The notes below the pieces were generated by a model. The model saw only the letters and a program-made list of their open reading frames with translations. It had not been told where the DNA came from and searched no databases. The translations under genes and the position numbers were made by a program. Shown one piece after another: positions 9,251 through 19,761 of a DNA stretch of 64,000 bases. Source of the stretch: Pseudoalteromonas rhizosphaerae (GTDB lineage Bacteria > Pseudomonadota > Gammaproteobacteria > Enterobacterales > Alteromonadaceae); contig NZ_CABVLM010000011.1 in assembly GCF_902498845.1 (NCBI RefSeq), positions 124,001-188,000 of the forward strand, given 5' to 3'. Position 1 is the first letter of the stretch. Each line of letters opens with the position of its first letter.

Positions 9251-10762
9251 CTACACTTGTAACTCCTTCATAAACTCTTTTACAAATCCTATCAGCTGCA
9301 AAATAAAAATAAACAAAAATGGCACTGCACCAATAATTGCAATACTTCGGTTAAGTAATTCATTATTTTGTAATAACAATACCCAGCTACTTAGAGCTAA
9401 AGTAAAAGACCACACATACAAACTAAATCGATGACTGCTTTTTGTCCCCGCTAAATTACGGATCACTAAAATTGCAGAATCTGCCGAAGTAGCAACAAAG
9501 ATCAGTAATAATAATAAGCTCGACCAAATAAGCACACCTCCTTGCCAACCTAACTGCTTAAAAAATACAAATAAGCCTTGTGTATAATCAGTTTTAATAG
9601 CGGCCATAATGCCACTACTATGGCCGCTATCCCAAGCAATAGCAGATCCCGAAAAAACACTAAACCAAATTAAAGTGACGAAAGTTGGCACAATTACTAC
9701 GCCAACAATGTATTGCCAAACTGGCCGACCTTGACTTATTTTAGCTAAAAAAACCCCAACAAAAGGTCCCCACGCTAGCCACCAAAAATAATAATTATAC
9801 GTCCAACTATTAGCCCAAGCAGGATCATTTAGTTGACTTGATAATTGCCATGTCCCCGTCACTAATAAGTGGCTATAAAATTTAACGCCACTGATCGCCA
9901 CATCTATAATCGGTTGTAGTGGTACCATCATGATGAGCCAAATAAGTACTCCAAATGCTAAAAAAACATTAAATTGACTGAGTGTTTGAATACCCTTTTT
10001 TAATCCTAAGCGCGCAGATAAGCTAAACAACAGCGCTAATAACATAATAATAATCAAACCAACTAACCAAGGCGAGTTAATGCCAAGCTCAAGCTCAATC
10101 CCTTTTCGTAGTAATAATGTTGAATTTGCAATCGTGCCAACTACACCAAAAAAAATAGCTAAAATGGCCACTAACTGGATCACGTATTTACACTTTAGCT
10201 GCCCTGCGCGACTTAAAAATGAAGTTGTTACACTCAACACCGGAGCACTTATATCTCCCGCTTTGCCACTGTTATGGCTCAAACCACCTAAGACTAAGCC
10301 AAATACTGCGTAGAGTGCCCATGCATGAGCGCCCCAGTTTACTAACGTAATAGCCAATGCAGCACCTTGTCTATCAGGGTAAAGACTTTGCTTTAATGGC
10401 GGTTGCAATACGTGCATGGCAGGCTCTGCTACGCCCCAAAAAATTAAACCCGATCCCATTCCTGCAGCAAATAACATTGACAACCAACCAAAAGTTGAAA
10501 ACTCGACAGATGTATGCTCTCCACCTATTTTACGTTGTCCGAGTGGGCTAATAGCCAGCACAATAACGCTTATCAATAAAAAATTAACTAACAGAAAAAA
10601 TGGTCCACCCAACACTGATAATGCATTAATGATCAGTGGTTGAATATGCGCGGTGAGCATATCAGGAAATAATAGAGCCCCGCTAACAAATAGCACACAC
10701 AAGGTGAGCGCTAGTTTTTCAAGATTCGACACTAATTTAGTAATACGAGCTTTAATTACCAC
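9251..10762 (-). CDS. BCCT-family transporter (betaine/choline/carnitine or DMSP type)
   Basis: The 503-residue membrane protein has about twelve hydrophobic segments and the BCCT hallmarks: the glycine stretch GMGSGLIFWGVAEP (about residue 100) and the tryptophan-rich segment WWLAWGPFVGVFLAKIS in TM8. Such carriers import quaternary ammonium compounds or DMSP with sodium or protons, usually for osmoprotection in marine bacteria; the substrate cannot be fixed from sequence. Translation starts at GTG 10762 with a TAAGGT ribosome site; an ATG two bases upstream (10764) is out of frame. The C-terminal tail is short, without the long osmosensing extension of BetP. Confidence 0.88.
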   Translation of the reverse strand: MVIKARITKLVSNLEKLALTLCVLFVSGALLFPDMLTAHIQPLIINALSVLGGPFFLLVNFLLISVIVLAISPLGQRKIGGEHTSVEFSTFGWLSMLFAAGMGSGLIFWGVAEPAMHVLQPPLKQSLYPDRQGAALAITLVNWGAHAWALYAVFGLVLGGLSHNSGKAGDISAPVLSVTTSFLSRAGQLKCKYVIQLVAILAIFFGVVGTIANSTLLLRKGIELELGINSPWLVGLIIIMLLALLFSLSARLGLKKGIQTLSQFNVFLAFGVLIWLIMMVPLQPIIDVAISGVKFYSHLLVTGTWQLSSQLNDPAWANSWTYNYYFWWLAWGPFVGVFLAKISQGRPVWQYIVGVVIVPTFVTLIWFSVFSGSAIAWDSGHSSGIMAAIKTDYTQGLFVFFKQLGWQGGVLIWSSLLLLLIFVATSADSAILVIRNLAGTKSSHRFSLYVWSFTLALSSWVLLLQNNELLNRSIAIIGAVPFLFIFILQLIGFVKEFMKELQV

Positions 10763-10870
10763 ATAGATACCTTAAAAATTATACTAATTAAATCGGTTTT
10801 ATCAGCGCTAACGTTACGACGCTTTAAAGCTACACCAAAGCAACTTTTTAATTTTACATAATTTAGACAT

Positions 10871-10895
10871 AAAAAAACCGGCCGCAGCCGGTTTT
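10871..10895 (-). terminator. Rho-independent terminator after ybiT
   Basis: A nine-pair stem (AAAACCGGC with GCCGGTTTT) around a four-base loop, followed on the minus strand by a run of seven T, lies about 90 bases past the ybiT stop. The inverted repeat is symmetrical enough to work weakly in the other direction. Confidence 0.8.
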
Positions 10896-10984
10896 CTGAT
10901 ACTTAATACCAATTATATTGATTTACAGAGCTCTTGAACTCGCTTGCATGATCATGCATTTAATAAAACTGAGATCAATAAACT

Positions 10985-12598
10985 TTACTTTGCAGCCAAA
11001 AGCTTCGCTTGCTCTTGTTGGCTTGCCATAAATTCGTTAAAGGTGCCGTGGAAATTAACCACTTCTTTGTCACGAATATCAATAATACGAGTTGCCAATG
11101 ATGAAACAAACTCACGGTCATGGCTGACAAAAATCAGCGTACCTTCAAAGCCTTTTAATGCATTATTAAGCGCTTCAATGGCTTCCATATCCATGTGGTT
11201 TGTCGGTTCGTCCATCACCAAAACATTTACGTCTTGCATCATTAATTTGCCAAACAATAGGCGATTTTTCTCACCACCTGAGCAGTTTTTAGCTTTTTTA
11301 TTCGCATCATCCGCAGTAAACAATAACCGACCTAACATGCCACGCACCATTAAATCGTTATGCTTGGCTGTACGCCACTGTGACATCCAATCAAACAAGG
11401 TTAAATCGTTATCAAAGTCTTTACTACTATCTTGCGGACAATAGCCAATCGATGCATTTTCTGACCATTTTACAACACCGTGATTAGCTTCAAGTTCACC
11501 CACTAAACAGCGAATAAAGGTTGATTTACCAACACCGTTTTCACCAATAATCGCAAGTTTTGAACCCGCTTCTAAAATCAGCTCGCCGCCTTCAAACAAT
11601 ACTTCACCGTCAAAACCATGGCCAAAGTCTTCTAAGATCAATGCTTGGCGGTGCATCTTTTTACCTTCATCAAAATACAATGACGGCGCCATTCGGCTTG
11701 ACGACTTCACTTCATCTAAGCTGATTTTATCCATGCGTTTAGCACGTGAACTCGCTTGTTTTGCTTTTGACGCATTAGCACCAAAGCGGTTAACGAAATC
11801 TTGTAACTCTTCAATTTCAGATTGCTTTTTAGCATTACCAGCAAGTAATTGATCACGAATAAGTGTTGATGCTTCAATGTATTTTTCGTAGTTACCTGGG
11901 TAAATACGCAGCTCACCGTAGTCAATATCAGCCATATGAGTACATACCGCATTAAGAAAATAGCGGTCATGAGAAATAATGATCATGGTACATTTACGCT
12001 GGTTAAGTTCGTGCTCTAACCAGCTAATGGTATGAATATCCAAGTTATTGGTTGGCTCATCCAGTAATAAAATATCAGGGTTAGCAAACAAGGCTTGCGC
12101 AAGTAAGACGCGCAGCTTCCAGCCAGGGGCTACTTGTGACATTAGACCAAAATGAAATTCTTCTTCAATACCCGCTTTTAATAAAATATCACCCGCGCGG
12201 CTTTCTGCACTGTAACCATCCATTTCAGCAAAAACGCTTTCAAGCTCAGCGACTTTCATACCATCTTCTTCACTCATTTCTGGCAGTGAATAAATACGTT
12301 CACGTTCTTGCTTTATTTTCCATAATGCAACGTCACCCATGATCACAGTATCAACCACTGAGTATTGCTCAAATGCAAACTGATCTTGGCTTAAGTTACC
12401 GACTTTCAGTCCTGGGCCAATTGATACGTTACCTGATGTTGGCACTAATGAGCCATTGAGGATTTTCATGAAGGTTGACTTACCGCATCCATTGGCGCCA
12501 ATTAAGCCATAACGATTACCGTTACTAAATTTAGCGGAGATATTTTCGAACAAGGGTTCGGCACCAAACTGCATGGTGATATTAGCGGTAGAGATCAA
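10985..12598 (-). CDS. ybiT: ABC-F family ATPase YbiT
   Basis: This soluble protein has two ABC ATPase domains joined by a charged linker and no membrane segments. Walker A motifs are GANGCGKST and GENGVGKST, with Walker [13 protein letters not shown] and [12 protein letters not shown]. The sequence follows E. coli YbiT closely ([34 protein letters not shown]), one of the ABC-F factors that bind the ribosome and act on stalled or hard-to-translate complexes. I chose the TTG at 12598 because it gives the family N-terminus ([12 protein letters not shown]) and has AGGA eight bases before it; the frame is open for six codons more. Length 537. Confidence 0.9.
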   Translation of the reverse strand: MISTANITMQFGAEPLFENISAKFSNGNRYGLIGANGCGKSTFMKILNGSLVPTSGNVSIGPGLKVGNLSQDQFAFEQYSVVDTVIMGDVALWKIKQERERIYSLPEMSEEDGMKVAELESVFAEMDGYSAESRAGDILLKAGIEEEFHFGLMSQVAPGWKLRVLLAQALFANPDILLLDEPTNNLDIHTISWLEHELNQRKCTMIIISHDRYFLNAVCTHMADIDYGELRIYPGNYEKYIEASTLIRDQLLAGNAKKQSEIEELQDFVNRFGANASKAKQASSRAKRMDKISLDEVKSSSRMAPSLYFDEGKKMHRQALILEDFGHGFDGEVLFEGGELILEAGSKLAIIGENGVGKSTFIRCLVGELEANHGVVKWSENASIGYCPQDSSKDFDNDLTLFDWMSQWRTAKHNDLMVRGMLGRLLFTADDANKKAKNCSGGEKNRLLFGKLMMQDVNVLVMDEPTNHMDMEAIEALNNALKGFEGTLIFVSHDREFVSSLATRIIDIRDKEVVNFHGTFNEFMASQQEQAKLLAAK

Positions 12599-12821
12599 AA
12601 TGAATTTCCTAAGCAAATACTGACAAGTACACTGTTCGCTGAATAAGGAAAAGTTAATACAGGCAATAAGACGGTATAAAGAGGCCGCGAATTATACAGG
12701 CACTAGCTGCACTAGTCGAGCTTAGTCTCAATAATTGACTCACCGAGCACTGGTTTTTATGTGACTTAAATAAATTTTAACGTCATCTGCGGTTTCAGCC
12801 AATGATTTGTTCGATAGCAAC

Positions 12822-12852
12822 AAAAAAGCGAAGGCACTGCCTTCGCTTTTTT
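12822..12852 (-). terminator. Rho-independent terminator after the SulP gene
   Basis: The hairpin GCGAAGGC-ACT-GCCTTCGC is flanked by six A and six T, so it is bidirectional in form; on the minus strand it lies 15 bases past the SulP stop. Its stem core AAAGCGAA/TTCGCTTT recurs in three other terminators of the window. Confidence 0.85.
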
Positions 12853-12866
12853 ATCAAACGTCTCGT

Positions 12867-14423
12867 TTAAGCAAGCTTGTCTGAAGCAACTTTATAAGTT
12901 GGATCTTCTATTACATTAACTTCGACTAAGTCGCGCGCTTTATGTAATAACTGTGTACAGTCTGGGCTCAAGTGGCGTAAATGCAACTGCTTACCTGCCT
13001 TGGTGTACTTATCAGCTAAAGTATCAATTGCCTCAATGGCACTGTGATCTGCCACTCGGCTGTATTTAAATTCGATGATAACGTCTTTAGGGTCATTTTT
13101 AACATCAAACAACTCCGCGAACTTTTTCACTGAGCCAAAAAATAATGGGCCGTGTAGTTCGTAGACTTTAGAACCTTCTTCATCAATGAAGTTTGTAGTA
13201 AAAATATGTTTAGCATGTTGCCATGCAAATACTAAGGCTGACACAATCACACCCACACATACTGCAATTGCTAAGTCAGTTATCACCGTTACACCCGATA
13301 CTAATACAATGACAAAAGCATCTGATTTTGGGACGCGTTTCATCATTTTGAAACTCGCCCATTCAAAGGTGCCTAATACCACCATAAACATCACGCCAAC
13401 CAATGCTGCCAGCGGCACCATTTCAATCAAACTGGCGGCAAAAATAATGAATGCTAGGAGCATTAATGCTGCTGTAATACCAGATAAACGCGAACGACCA
13501 CCTGAGTTAATGTTGATCATTGATTGACCAATCATCGCGCAGCCCCCCATCGCACCAAAGAAACCACAGGTAACGTTTGCAGCGCCTTGACCAATGCATT
13601 CTTTATTGCTGTGACCACGGGTTTCTGTGATTTCATCAATTAGGCTAAGGGTTAATAATGATTCAATCAAACCAATTGCCGCTAAAATAAGTGCATAAGG
13701 TAAAATAATTTTCAGTGTTTCAAAGGTAAATGGCACCATTGGAATGTGAAATTGTGGTAAACCACCAGCAATAGTTGCCGCACTGTCACCGGTCATATCT
13801 TTTAAGAAATCAAGTACTGTACGCGCTTCTAAATCAAATCCGATAACAATGGCGGTTACAGTAACAATAGCGACTAATGTTGATGGCACAGCTGTAGTCA
13901 ACTTTGGCAAAAAGTGAATAATAGCCATCGTTAAGGCGACTAATCCTAGCATGATCATCATCGGCGTGCCGGTCATCCACTGCATGCCACCTTGACCATC
14001 GGACACCTTAAATTGCCCTAGTTGCGCTAAGAAGATAACAATCGCTAAACCATTTACAAACCCGAGCATCACCGGATGCGGAACCATACGAATAAACTTA
14101 CCGAGCTTAAACACCCCTGCTAGTATTTGCAGTATCCCCATCAGTAATACAGTCGCAAAGAGATACTCAACCCCATGATCTAGCACTAAACTTACCATAA
14201 CAACGGCAAGTGCACCGGTTGCACCGGAGATCATACCTGGGCGGCCGCCAAAAATAGCGGTGATCAAGCCAACAATAAATGCTGCATATAAACCAACTAA
14301 AGGCTCTACATTTGCAACAAACGCAAATGCAACAGCTTCAGGAACGAGCGCTAGGGCAACCGTTATACCTGATAAGATATCGTTTTTAGCAGAGCTCGGC
14401 GCCTTGCTTAATAAGTTAAACAT
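12867..14423 (-). CDS. SulP-family inorganic anion transporter with STAS domain
   Basis: The 518-residue protein has 10-14 membrane segments followed by a cytoplasmic STAS domain (about residues 410-500, [19 protein letters not shown]). SulP family proteins carry sulfate, bicarbonate, dicarboxylates or chloride; the N-terminal [26 protein letters not shown] motif is typical. In marine bacteria many are sodium-bicarbonate symporters, but the substrate cannot be read here. A strong AGGA ribosome site precedes ATG 14423 and a good terminator follows, so the gene looks monocistronic. Confidence 0.9.
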   Translation of the reverse strand: MFNLLSKAPSSAKNDILSGITVALALVPEAVAFAFVANVEPLVGLYAAFIVGLITAIFGGRPGMISGATGALAVVMVSLVLDHGVEYLFATVLLMGILQILAGVFKLGKFIRMVPHPVMLGFVNGLAIVIFLAQLGQFKVSDGQGGMQWMTGTPMMIMLGLVALTMAIIHFLPKLTTAVPSTLVAIVTVTAIVIGFDLEARTVLDFLKDMTGDSAATIAGGLPQFHIPMVPFTFETLKIILPYALILAAIGLIESLLTLSLIDEITETRGHSNKECIGQGAANVTCGFFGAMGGCAMIGQSMININSGGRSRLSGITAALMLLAFIIFAASLIEMVPLAALVGVMFMVVLGTFEWASFKMMKRVPKSDAFVIVLVSGVTVITDLAIAVCVGVIVSALVFAWQHAKHIFTTNFIDEEGSKVYELHGPLFFGSVKKFAELFDVKNDPKDVIIEFKYSRVADHSAIEAIDTLADKYTKAGKQLHLRHLSPDCTQLLHKARDLVEVNVIEDPTYKVASDKLA

Positions 14424-14546
14424 TGAATTCCTCTTCGGGGTGTGGGATCAAAAAAGCGCTGAATTCTAACAAATTAAGCTAAGGTTAACAATTGCAGTAA
14501 AAGGAACAAGCTAACGCCTTTATAGCGCTAGCATGATTAGATACGA

Positions 14547-15005
14547 TTAAAGTGGCAGCGATGTACTGCGTTTGACACAAGTCATAGTGACGTTTGAGTG
14601 AACTTCTTGAACAAATTCAAGATTCAATAAATTATCACGAACAAACTGTTCATAGCCTTCAATGCCTTTAGAAATGATCCGCAACATAAAGTCCATAGTG
14701 CCAGCCATACTGTAACATTCTGTTACTTCATCATAACTTAGGATAAGTCGTTCAAACTCAGCTAAATTTGTACGGCCATGATTTGATAAACGAACATGAG
14801 CGTACACTAGCATATCAAAGCCGAGCTTTTTCTCATCCAATAAGGCAACTTTGCCTTTGATGTAACCATCTTGCTCAAGCTTAGCAATACGACGCCAACA
14901 AGGTGATTGAGATAAACCGACTTTATCAGCAATATCAGCGGTCGAAAGACTTGCATCTTGCTGTAACAGTGCCAAAATTTGGCGGTCAACATGATTTAGA
15001 GACAT
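14547..15005 (-). CDS. Lrp/AsnC-family transcriptional regulator
   Basis: A 152-residue protein with the AsnC-type helix-turn-helix at the N-terminus (DRQILALLQQDASLSTADIADKV, ending in SQSPCWRRIAKLEQDG) and a C-terminal RAM ligand domain (AHVRLSNHG through MAGTMDFMLRI). Such regulators form octamers and respond to amino acids. It lies downstream of gloC with a 89-base gap and is followed by the SulP gene 123 bases further on; its targets are unknown. Confidence 0.9.
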   Translation of the reverse strand: MSLNHVDRQILALLQQDASLSTADIADKVGLSQSPCWRRIAKLEQDGYIKGKVALLDEKKLGFDMLVYAHVRLSNHGRTNLAEFERLILSYDEVTECYSMAGTMDFMLRIISKGIEGYEQFVRDNLLNLEFVQEVHSNVTMTCVKRSTSLPL

Positions 15006-15094
15006 TTTATTTCTTATTTATTTTACTAAATTGGTTAAATTATACATTGGTTTGTAGGTTGAGTCTTGTACTTTTATGCATTTATTATGCGCAA

Positions 15095-15736
15095 CTAACC
15101 AAATTTACCACTTATAAATGGATTCGATATGCGCTCAGTCAGCACTTTAGTGTCAGGTCCATGCCCAGATAGAATTCGCGTTTCATCAGGCAGTGTCAAA
15201 ATTTGATTTTTAATCGAGTCAAGTAACTGCTGGGCATCCCCTTTAGGGAAATCTGTACGCCCTACTGAGCCTTTAAAAATAACATCACCCACTATCACTA
15301 ACTGATGTGTTGCTTCATAAAATACAATATGCCCAGGCGTGTGGCCCGGACAATGACGAATGTCAAATCGCAATTGACCCAATGTAAACGTATCACCATG
15401 ACTTAACCAATGCTGAGGATGAAAAGGCGCAATTGGTGCAAAGCCAAACATTTGCGCTTGCATAGGTAATGCATCAAACCAAAACAATTCGTCTTTTTGT
15501 GGCCCGACAATATCAACAGAAAAATGCTCAGCAAGTACTTTTGCCGCACCGACATGATCAAGATGACCATGGGTGAGTAAAATACACTGCAAGCTTAACT
15601 GATGCTTGGCAAGCTCAGTAATGATTTTATCAGCGTCGCCACCTGGGTCGATAACCGCTGCGTGGCGTGTTTGTTTACAAATAACCACTCGGCAATTTTG
15701 TGCAAAAGCGGTCACCGGTACGGTAATTATTTCCAT
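15095..15736 (-). CDS. gloC: Glyoxalase II-type metallo-beta-lactamase fold hydrolase GloC (YcbL)
   Basis: The THGHLDHVG motif near residue 56, HCPGHTPGH, GDVIFKGSVGRTDFP and GHGP supply the dinuclear metal site of the MBL fold. The sequence and length (213) fit the short YcbL/GloC branch that hydrolyses S-D-lactoylglutathione, the last step of methylglyoxal detoxification, rather than the longer GloB. The gene starts three bases after the M14 peptidase stop, so the two are probably translated from one transcript. Confidence 0.85.
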   Translation of the reverse strand: MEIITVPVTAFAQNCRVVICKQTRHAAVIDPGGDADKIITELAKHQLSLQCILLTHGHLDHVGAAKVLAEHFSVDIVGPQKDELFWFDALPMQAQMFGFAPIAPFHPQHWLSHGDTFTLGQLRFDIRHCPGHTPGHIVFYEATHQLVIVGDVIFKGSVGRTDFPKGDAQQLLDSIKNQILTLPDETRILSGHGPDTKVLTERISNPFISGKFG

Positions 15737-15739
15737 ATG

Positions 15740-17542
15740 TTAATTCTTTATTTGCGGTTTAGTGTCAAATGTCATCAGCACAGGATACTTTAAATAAGCT
15801 TGATCATAAAATGGCGTATGCTCATAGAGCCAGTTTAATCGGGCTTGTGCATCTTTAGCAAAAGCGGCATCCTCACGAATTTTTTTATCAAACTCAAGTG
15901 CAAGTGCCGGTTTATCTTTGAGCATATGGCGAGCATACGGCGCTAATGCATAGTTTTCCATGTACTCAGTACGTTGAAAAATCGTATTAAACTCACCCCA
16001 TGCAAAAAATGAATCCGGTGCTTTGGGGTGTAAAAGATGGGCAACTAACTCACCGAAAGGTTGAGCAGTTTCAACTTTAGACCAACCGGTCAAAGACTTT
16101 TCTGGTACATCGACAAAATCAAAATCTGCGTTTACTCGAAAGCGTCCTTCAAACGGCGCTTTATCAAATTCATGCTTTGTTACTACCGCGACTTTTAAAT
16201 TAGTTACCAGCTCATCACTGCTCACGTTTTCTACTGTAATACCATGTAATTTGAGTTTTTCGACAATGTGTGGATAAGCTGGTGGAATATAAAATGTACT
16301 TGGCACGGTGATCACGGTTTTTGCGTCCTTCTGCCAGTAAATGGGCAACGCATCATAGTGCTGTTTTTCGCCTAAATACTTTACTTCCATCTGGCCACTC
16401 AAGGCGCTTTTACTGCGCGAATATTTGATCCCTGCAAATGCGATAGTGTTTGGCTCTTTTGCATAACCGCGTTCAACAATAAGCTGGCTTGGCACAAAAG
16501 CACGTTCTTTTTCAACCGCTTCGGTTAATTGTTGATGATGTTGCGCCAATGCTGAAATAGCCCCATCTAAAAATACATAGGTGCCAAGTACACGTTGTTT
16601 ATACGGTTTTAATGAATGATTTTCGACAAGAATTGTGGGTAACGATCTTAAATCCCCCCAACCATTCGAATAACGAGGCGTGGCAACCCAGCCCGCTAAG
16701 CCTTTTTTAAACTCGCGCTTATCCATTACAAATACCAGCGGCCCAGGTATATGGCCTTGCTCTTGTAGTTTTGTCTCGATGATAGGTTTAAAATAATTAT
16801 TGAGCGCATCTGACACACTTGGCGATTCACTGGCAAATACGGGGTTGTACCCGTAAGTTACATCGTATTGATAATCTGCACCGTCAGTCACATGCACATC
16901 GATATATAAATCTGGGTTAAACTGCTTGATCACCTTTAATACACCACGTACTTCCGGCGTATCTAGTTTGGTGAAATCACGATTTAAATTTAAATTATTA
17001 GCATTGGTTCTAAAGCCCATTTCAACTGGCCCACGCTGGTTTATGCGATTAAACTGACTACTACGCTCATGGCCATCAACATTTAAAATAGGAATAAATA
17101 AGATGTTCACTTGGCTTAAAATATCTCGACGTTTACCGGTTGCAATATCGCGTAGCAACATAAACATCGCATCTTTACCGTCAATTTCGCCGGCATGAAT
17201 TCCCGCTTGAATAAAAATAGTCGGCTTGGCGTTTTGCATTAACTGCGAAGGTGTAAATGCGCCATCTTCGCTTGCTACCATCATGTTGATCGCACGGCCA
17301 CTGGCACTATGTGCAATAGTTTGCACTTGGAATTGGGTAGGGTTTGCTGCAACAAGACGATCTACAAAGGCCATAGTTTGCTGATAATTTGGTGACTTTA
17401 GCCCTTCGCTTAGTTCGAAATCAGTGGTTAATGGGCCTTTTTGTTGTATCAGTGCCAAACTTTGACCTTGCCATGGCAACAATGGAGGTAAATGGCTATC
17501 TAATGTAACACTGGCACTTAACAATAATAAACTGGCGATCAT
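15740..17542 (-). CDS. M14-family zinc carboxypeptidase-like metallopeptidase, probably exported
   Basis: From the ATG at 17542 (GAGAG ribosome site) the protein has 600 residues. A hydrophobic N-terminus (MIASLLLLSAS) suggests export. The M14 zinc site is visible: H and E in AGIHAGEIDGKDA and the third ligand in DVHVTDG; NLNRDF supplies substrate-binding asparagine and arginine. M14 enzymes remove C-terminal residues or trim peptides and peptidoglycan fragments. A longer frame begins at 17677 but the extra 45 residues show no signal-peptide logic. The gene is followed directly by gloC. Confidence 0.82.
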   Translation of the reverse strand: MIASLLLLSASVTLDSHLPPLLPWQGQSLALIQQKGPLTTDFELSEGLKSPNYQQTMAFVDRLVAANPTQFQVQTIAHSASGRAINMMVASEDGAFTPSQLMQNAKPTIFIQAGIHAGEIDGKDAMFMLLRDIATGKRRDILSQVNILFIPILNVDGHERSSQFNRINQRGPVEMGFRTNANNLNLNRDFTKLDTPEVRGVLKVIKQFNPDLYIDVHVTDGADYQYDVTYGYNPVFASESPSVSDALNNYFKPIIETKLQEQGHIPGPLVFVMDKREFKKGLAGWVATPRYSNGWGDLRSLPTILVENHSLKPYKQRVLGTYVFLDGAISALAQHHQQLTEAVEKERAFVPSQLIVERGYAKEPNTIAFAGIKYSRSKSALSGQMEVKYLGEKQHYDALPIYWQKDAKTVITVPSTFYIPPAYPHIVEKLKLHGITVENVSSDELVTNLKVAVVTKHEFDKAPFEGRFRVNADFDFVDVPEKSLTGWSKVETAQPFGELVAHLLHPKAPDSFFAWGEFNTIFQRTEYMENYALAPYARHMLKDKPALALEFDKKIREDAAFAKDAQARLNWLYEHTPFYDQAYLKYPVLMTFDTKPQIKN

Positions 17543-17684
17543 AGGACTCTCAAACGTTGGCCTCTTTAATAGCTTGAAATTATAACAAGGATAAATGACA
17601 GATCGCGTAAACTGCGGTGATTCAACAAAAAAATGCAGCCAATGACAATTTAAAAACTTTATAGGGCTAATATTCACGCATTAA

Positions 17685-17707
17685 AAAAGGCGCTATAAAA
17701 GCGCCTT
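17685..17707 (-). terminator. Rho-independent terminator after fabY
   Basis: On the minus strand the stem AAGGCGC/GCGCCTT encloses a seven-base loop and runs into six T, about 20 bases past the fabY stop. Confidence 0.8.
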
Positions 17708-17727
17708 GCCACTCAAGAATAATGTGC

Positions 17728-19635
17728 TTAAAACATATCTTGATAAGGATTCGTTTTACTAAATGCAATGGCTTTATCAAAACCGGGAATATGCATGTCG
17801 GTATCAGAAATGACAATTTCATCTTCATCAATCATGCCATCACCAAAGCGATAGATTAGCTCATATTGTCCTAAGTCAGCTTGTTGCTGATAATTAGTCT
17901 GAGCAGCTGTAACGGTTTGATTGCTCAATGCATATGCATCCATCACCGCACTACCATGGCGTTTTGCTAACATTTTCATGGTCACCATGGGTGACAAAAC
18001 AGTGGCTGTGGCATTATTTCCGCCAAAGCCTTTTGAATTAATAAAAGCAATATCCATGTCTTCGCATTGATAATGCTCAGTACGAATATCTAAATACTGG
18101 TTATGCACATCCTTGGCCACTTTATCTATGGTGGTAATACCCGGCATAATATTATGTGCAAATACACCCAGCGCCATCGCTAATTGGTCGCCACTAGCTG
18201 GCGCAATTGTGTGCCCTACATACGCTTTTGGTGCTGCTACTTTCCAATTATCAATGGCAAACGTTTGTGCCACCTTATGATAAATTAATGACTCTGTTAC
18301 GCGGTTTTGCGGTGTGCTTGAACCATGCGCTAAAATAAAGCTACGTTGTTGTAATGCTTCTTTACCTAATAAGCTCGTGGCTAATGCCGCCGACTTCGCC
18401 ATGGTTATATAATTACCCGGTCCCGGTGATGTAATTGATTTTTTAACGCCATCAGCATTTACAAATACATCAGGCACGCAGCCTAGAATGTCTGCCCCCA
18501 ACTCCAGTGCTAACGCATCATCCATTAGAATCGCTACTTGTGCGCCTTCACCTAAAGTAAAGCCACAATTTTCGCCAAATGGGCGGCTACTTTTACGATA
18601 ATCAGGCTCATCATCATTGCTTAAGTTATCCAAGCGGCGTAAACCTTCAATATTCGCCAGCGCACTCATATTACCAAAGCCTTCAACAACTTCAGGGGTA
18701 ATTGCGCATTCCACACTTGCCACAATAGCAACACGTGTACGCCCTGCTTGTATATCGTTTACTGCAGCGCGCAAGTTATATAAAAATGTTGCACACGCGC
18801 CTGAAGTTGAAAACGTAGTGCCTACATTGCCCGTCACATAGGCATTAATAAAATCGGTCGACATTGTATTTAAGCCAAGCGCTAACTGCTTGGTGCTGAC
18901 GCGATCACCTTGCTGGCGCGCTTTTACTAAACCACCTAAGCCCTTGTCATCCATTTGACCAATAACCGACGCTGAATAAGTGCCAATTTTATCAGGCTCA
19001 ACACTATTCATAATGTGTTGCCAATCGAGTCCGGTTGATTTAATCGCGTCAGTAGCAGCAAATATAGTGGCTTGTAAACCACGTGGCTGGTAGCGACTGT
19101 TGTACATAATAGACGGATCAAACCCTGTTGGTAGTTGCCCAGCCGATTTAATCGGATTATCGCGAGTAGAATCATGTTTAATATCAAACTGAGCCGCAAT
19201 GGTTACTTTTACTTTTTTATTTTCAAGCTCTTCTACTTGCCAACTTGTAGGGACCGGCGAAGGTAAATCTTTACGACGTGTTTCAAACACAATAGCGCTT
19301 TCATCTGACGCGGTTAACGTCATTTTTTGCTGCCACGGTGTTGCATCGACATCAAAATGCTCTTTTTCAATTTTACGAATTAACGTACCGGCAATAATTT
19401 GCTCACCAAAGCGTGCTTCTATGTCGCTTTGCTCAACAGTATTGCCTTGTAAATCTTGCAGTTGCCCATTCACAAGACTCACTAAATTCATTAACGTGGC
19501 GAGGCCTAAAAATGTTTCTTGGCGGGCTTGAGTATCTAAGTTATTTAACACGATACGACGATAACCTTGATGAAAAGAAGTACGGCCTGCGGCGTTAATT
19601 CCACCCATGCCGATAATAACGGGTAATGCTGTCAT
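17728..19635 (-). CDS. fabY: Beta-ketoacyl-ACP synthase FabY (fatty acid synthesis initiation)
   Basis: This 635-residue protein matches the FabY class first described in Pseudomonas aeruginosa, which condenses acetyl-CoA with malonyl-ACP to start fatty acid synthesis and can stand in for FabH. The thiolase-fold catalytic triad is visible: C281 in TSGACATF, H437 in LAHGSSTPQNRVTES and H475 in YVGHTIAP. The long N-terminal part (ARQETFLGLATLM) and GFGGNN near the end are typical of this class and longer than FabB/FabF (about 410). It is divergent from the GlxA-type regulator at 19762 and ends in a terminator, so it stands alone. Confidence 0.88.
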   Translation of the reverse strand: MTALPVIIGMGGINAAGRTSFHQGYRRIVLNNLDTQARQETFLGLATLMNLVSLVNGQLQDLQGNTVEQSDIEARFGEQIIAGTLIRKIEKEHFDVDATPWQQKMTLTASDESAIVFETRRKDLPSPVPTSWQVEELENKKVKVTIAAQFDIKHDSTRDNPIKSAGQLPTGFDPSIMYNSRYQPRGLQATIFAATDAIKSTGLDWQHIMNSVEPDKIGTYSASVIGQMDDKGLGGLVKARQQGDRVSTKQLALGLNTMSTDFINAYVTGNVGTTFSTSGACATFLYNLRAAVNDIQAGRTRVAIVASVECAITPEVVEGFGNMSALANIEGLRRLDNLSNDDEPDYRKSSRPFGENCGFTLGEGAQVAILMDDALALELGADILGCVPDVFVNADGVKKSITSPGPGNYITMAKSAALATSLLGKEALQQRSFILAHGSSTPQNRVTESLIYHKVAQTFAIDNWKVAAPKAYVGHTIAPASGDQLAMALGVFAHNIMPGITTIDKVAKDVHNQYLDIRTEHYQCEDMDIAFINSKGFGGNNATATVLSPMVTMKMLAKRHGSAVMDAYALSNQTVTAAQTNYQQQADLGQYELIYRFGDGMIDEDEIVISDTDMHIPGFDKAIAFSKTNPYQDMF

Positions 19636-19761
19636 AATTTACCTTGAGAAAACGTGTTATAGGAGAAGCTTGCAGTTTAGATGGATTTAATTATCAACAT
19701 TGTGCTTAAATAGCCAAATAATGAGCCTATGAGGCCAAATCAAACTGGTCGGAGCAATTAA

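Noticed and set aside
10944-11444. Open frame of 166 codons opposite ybiT
   Set aside because: It lies antisense to the second ATPase domain of ybiT and has a low-complexity composition without any domain.
13186-13527. Open frame opposite the SulP gene, rich in threonine and isoleucine
   Set aside because: Such composition is typical of the reverse complement of membrane-helix codons; the SulP gene explains it.
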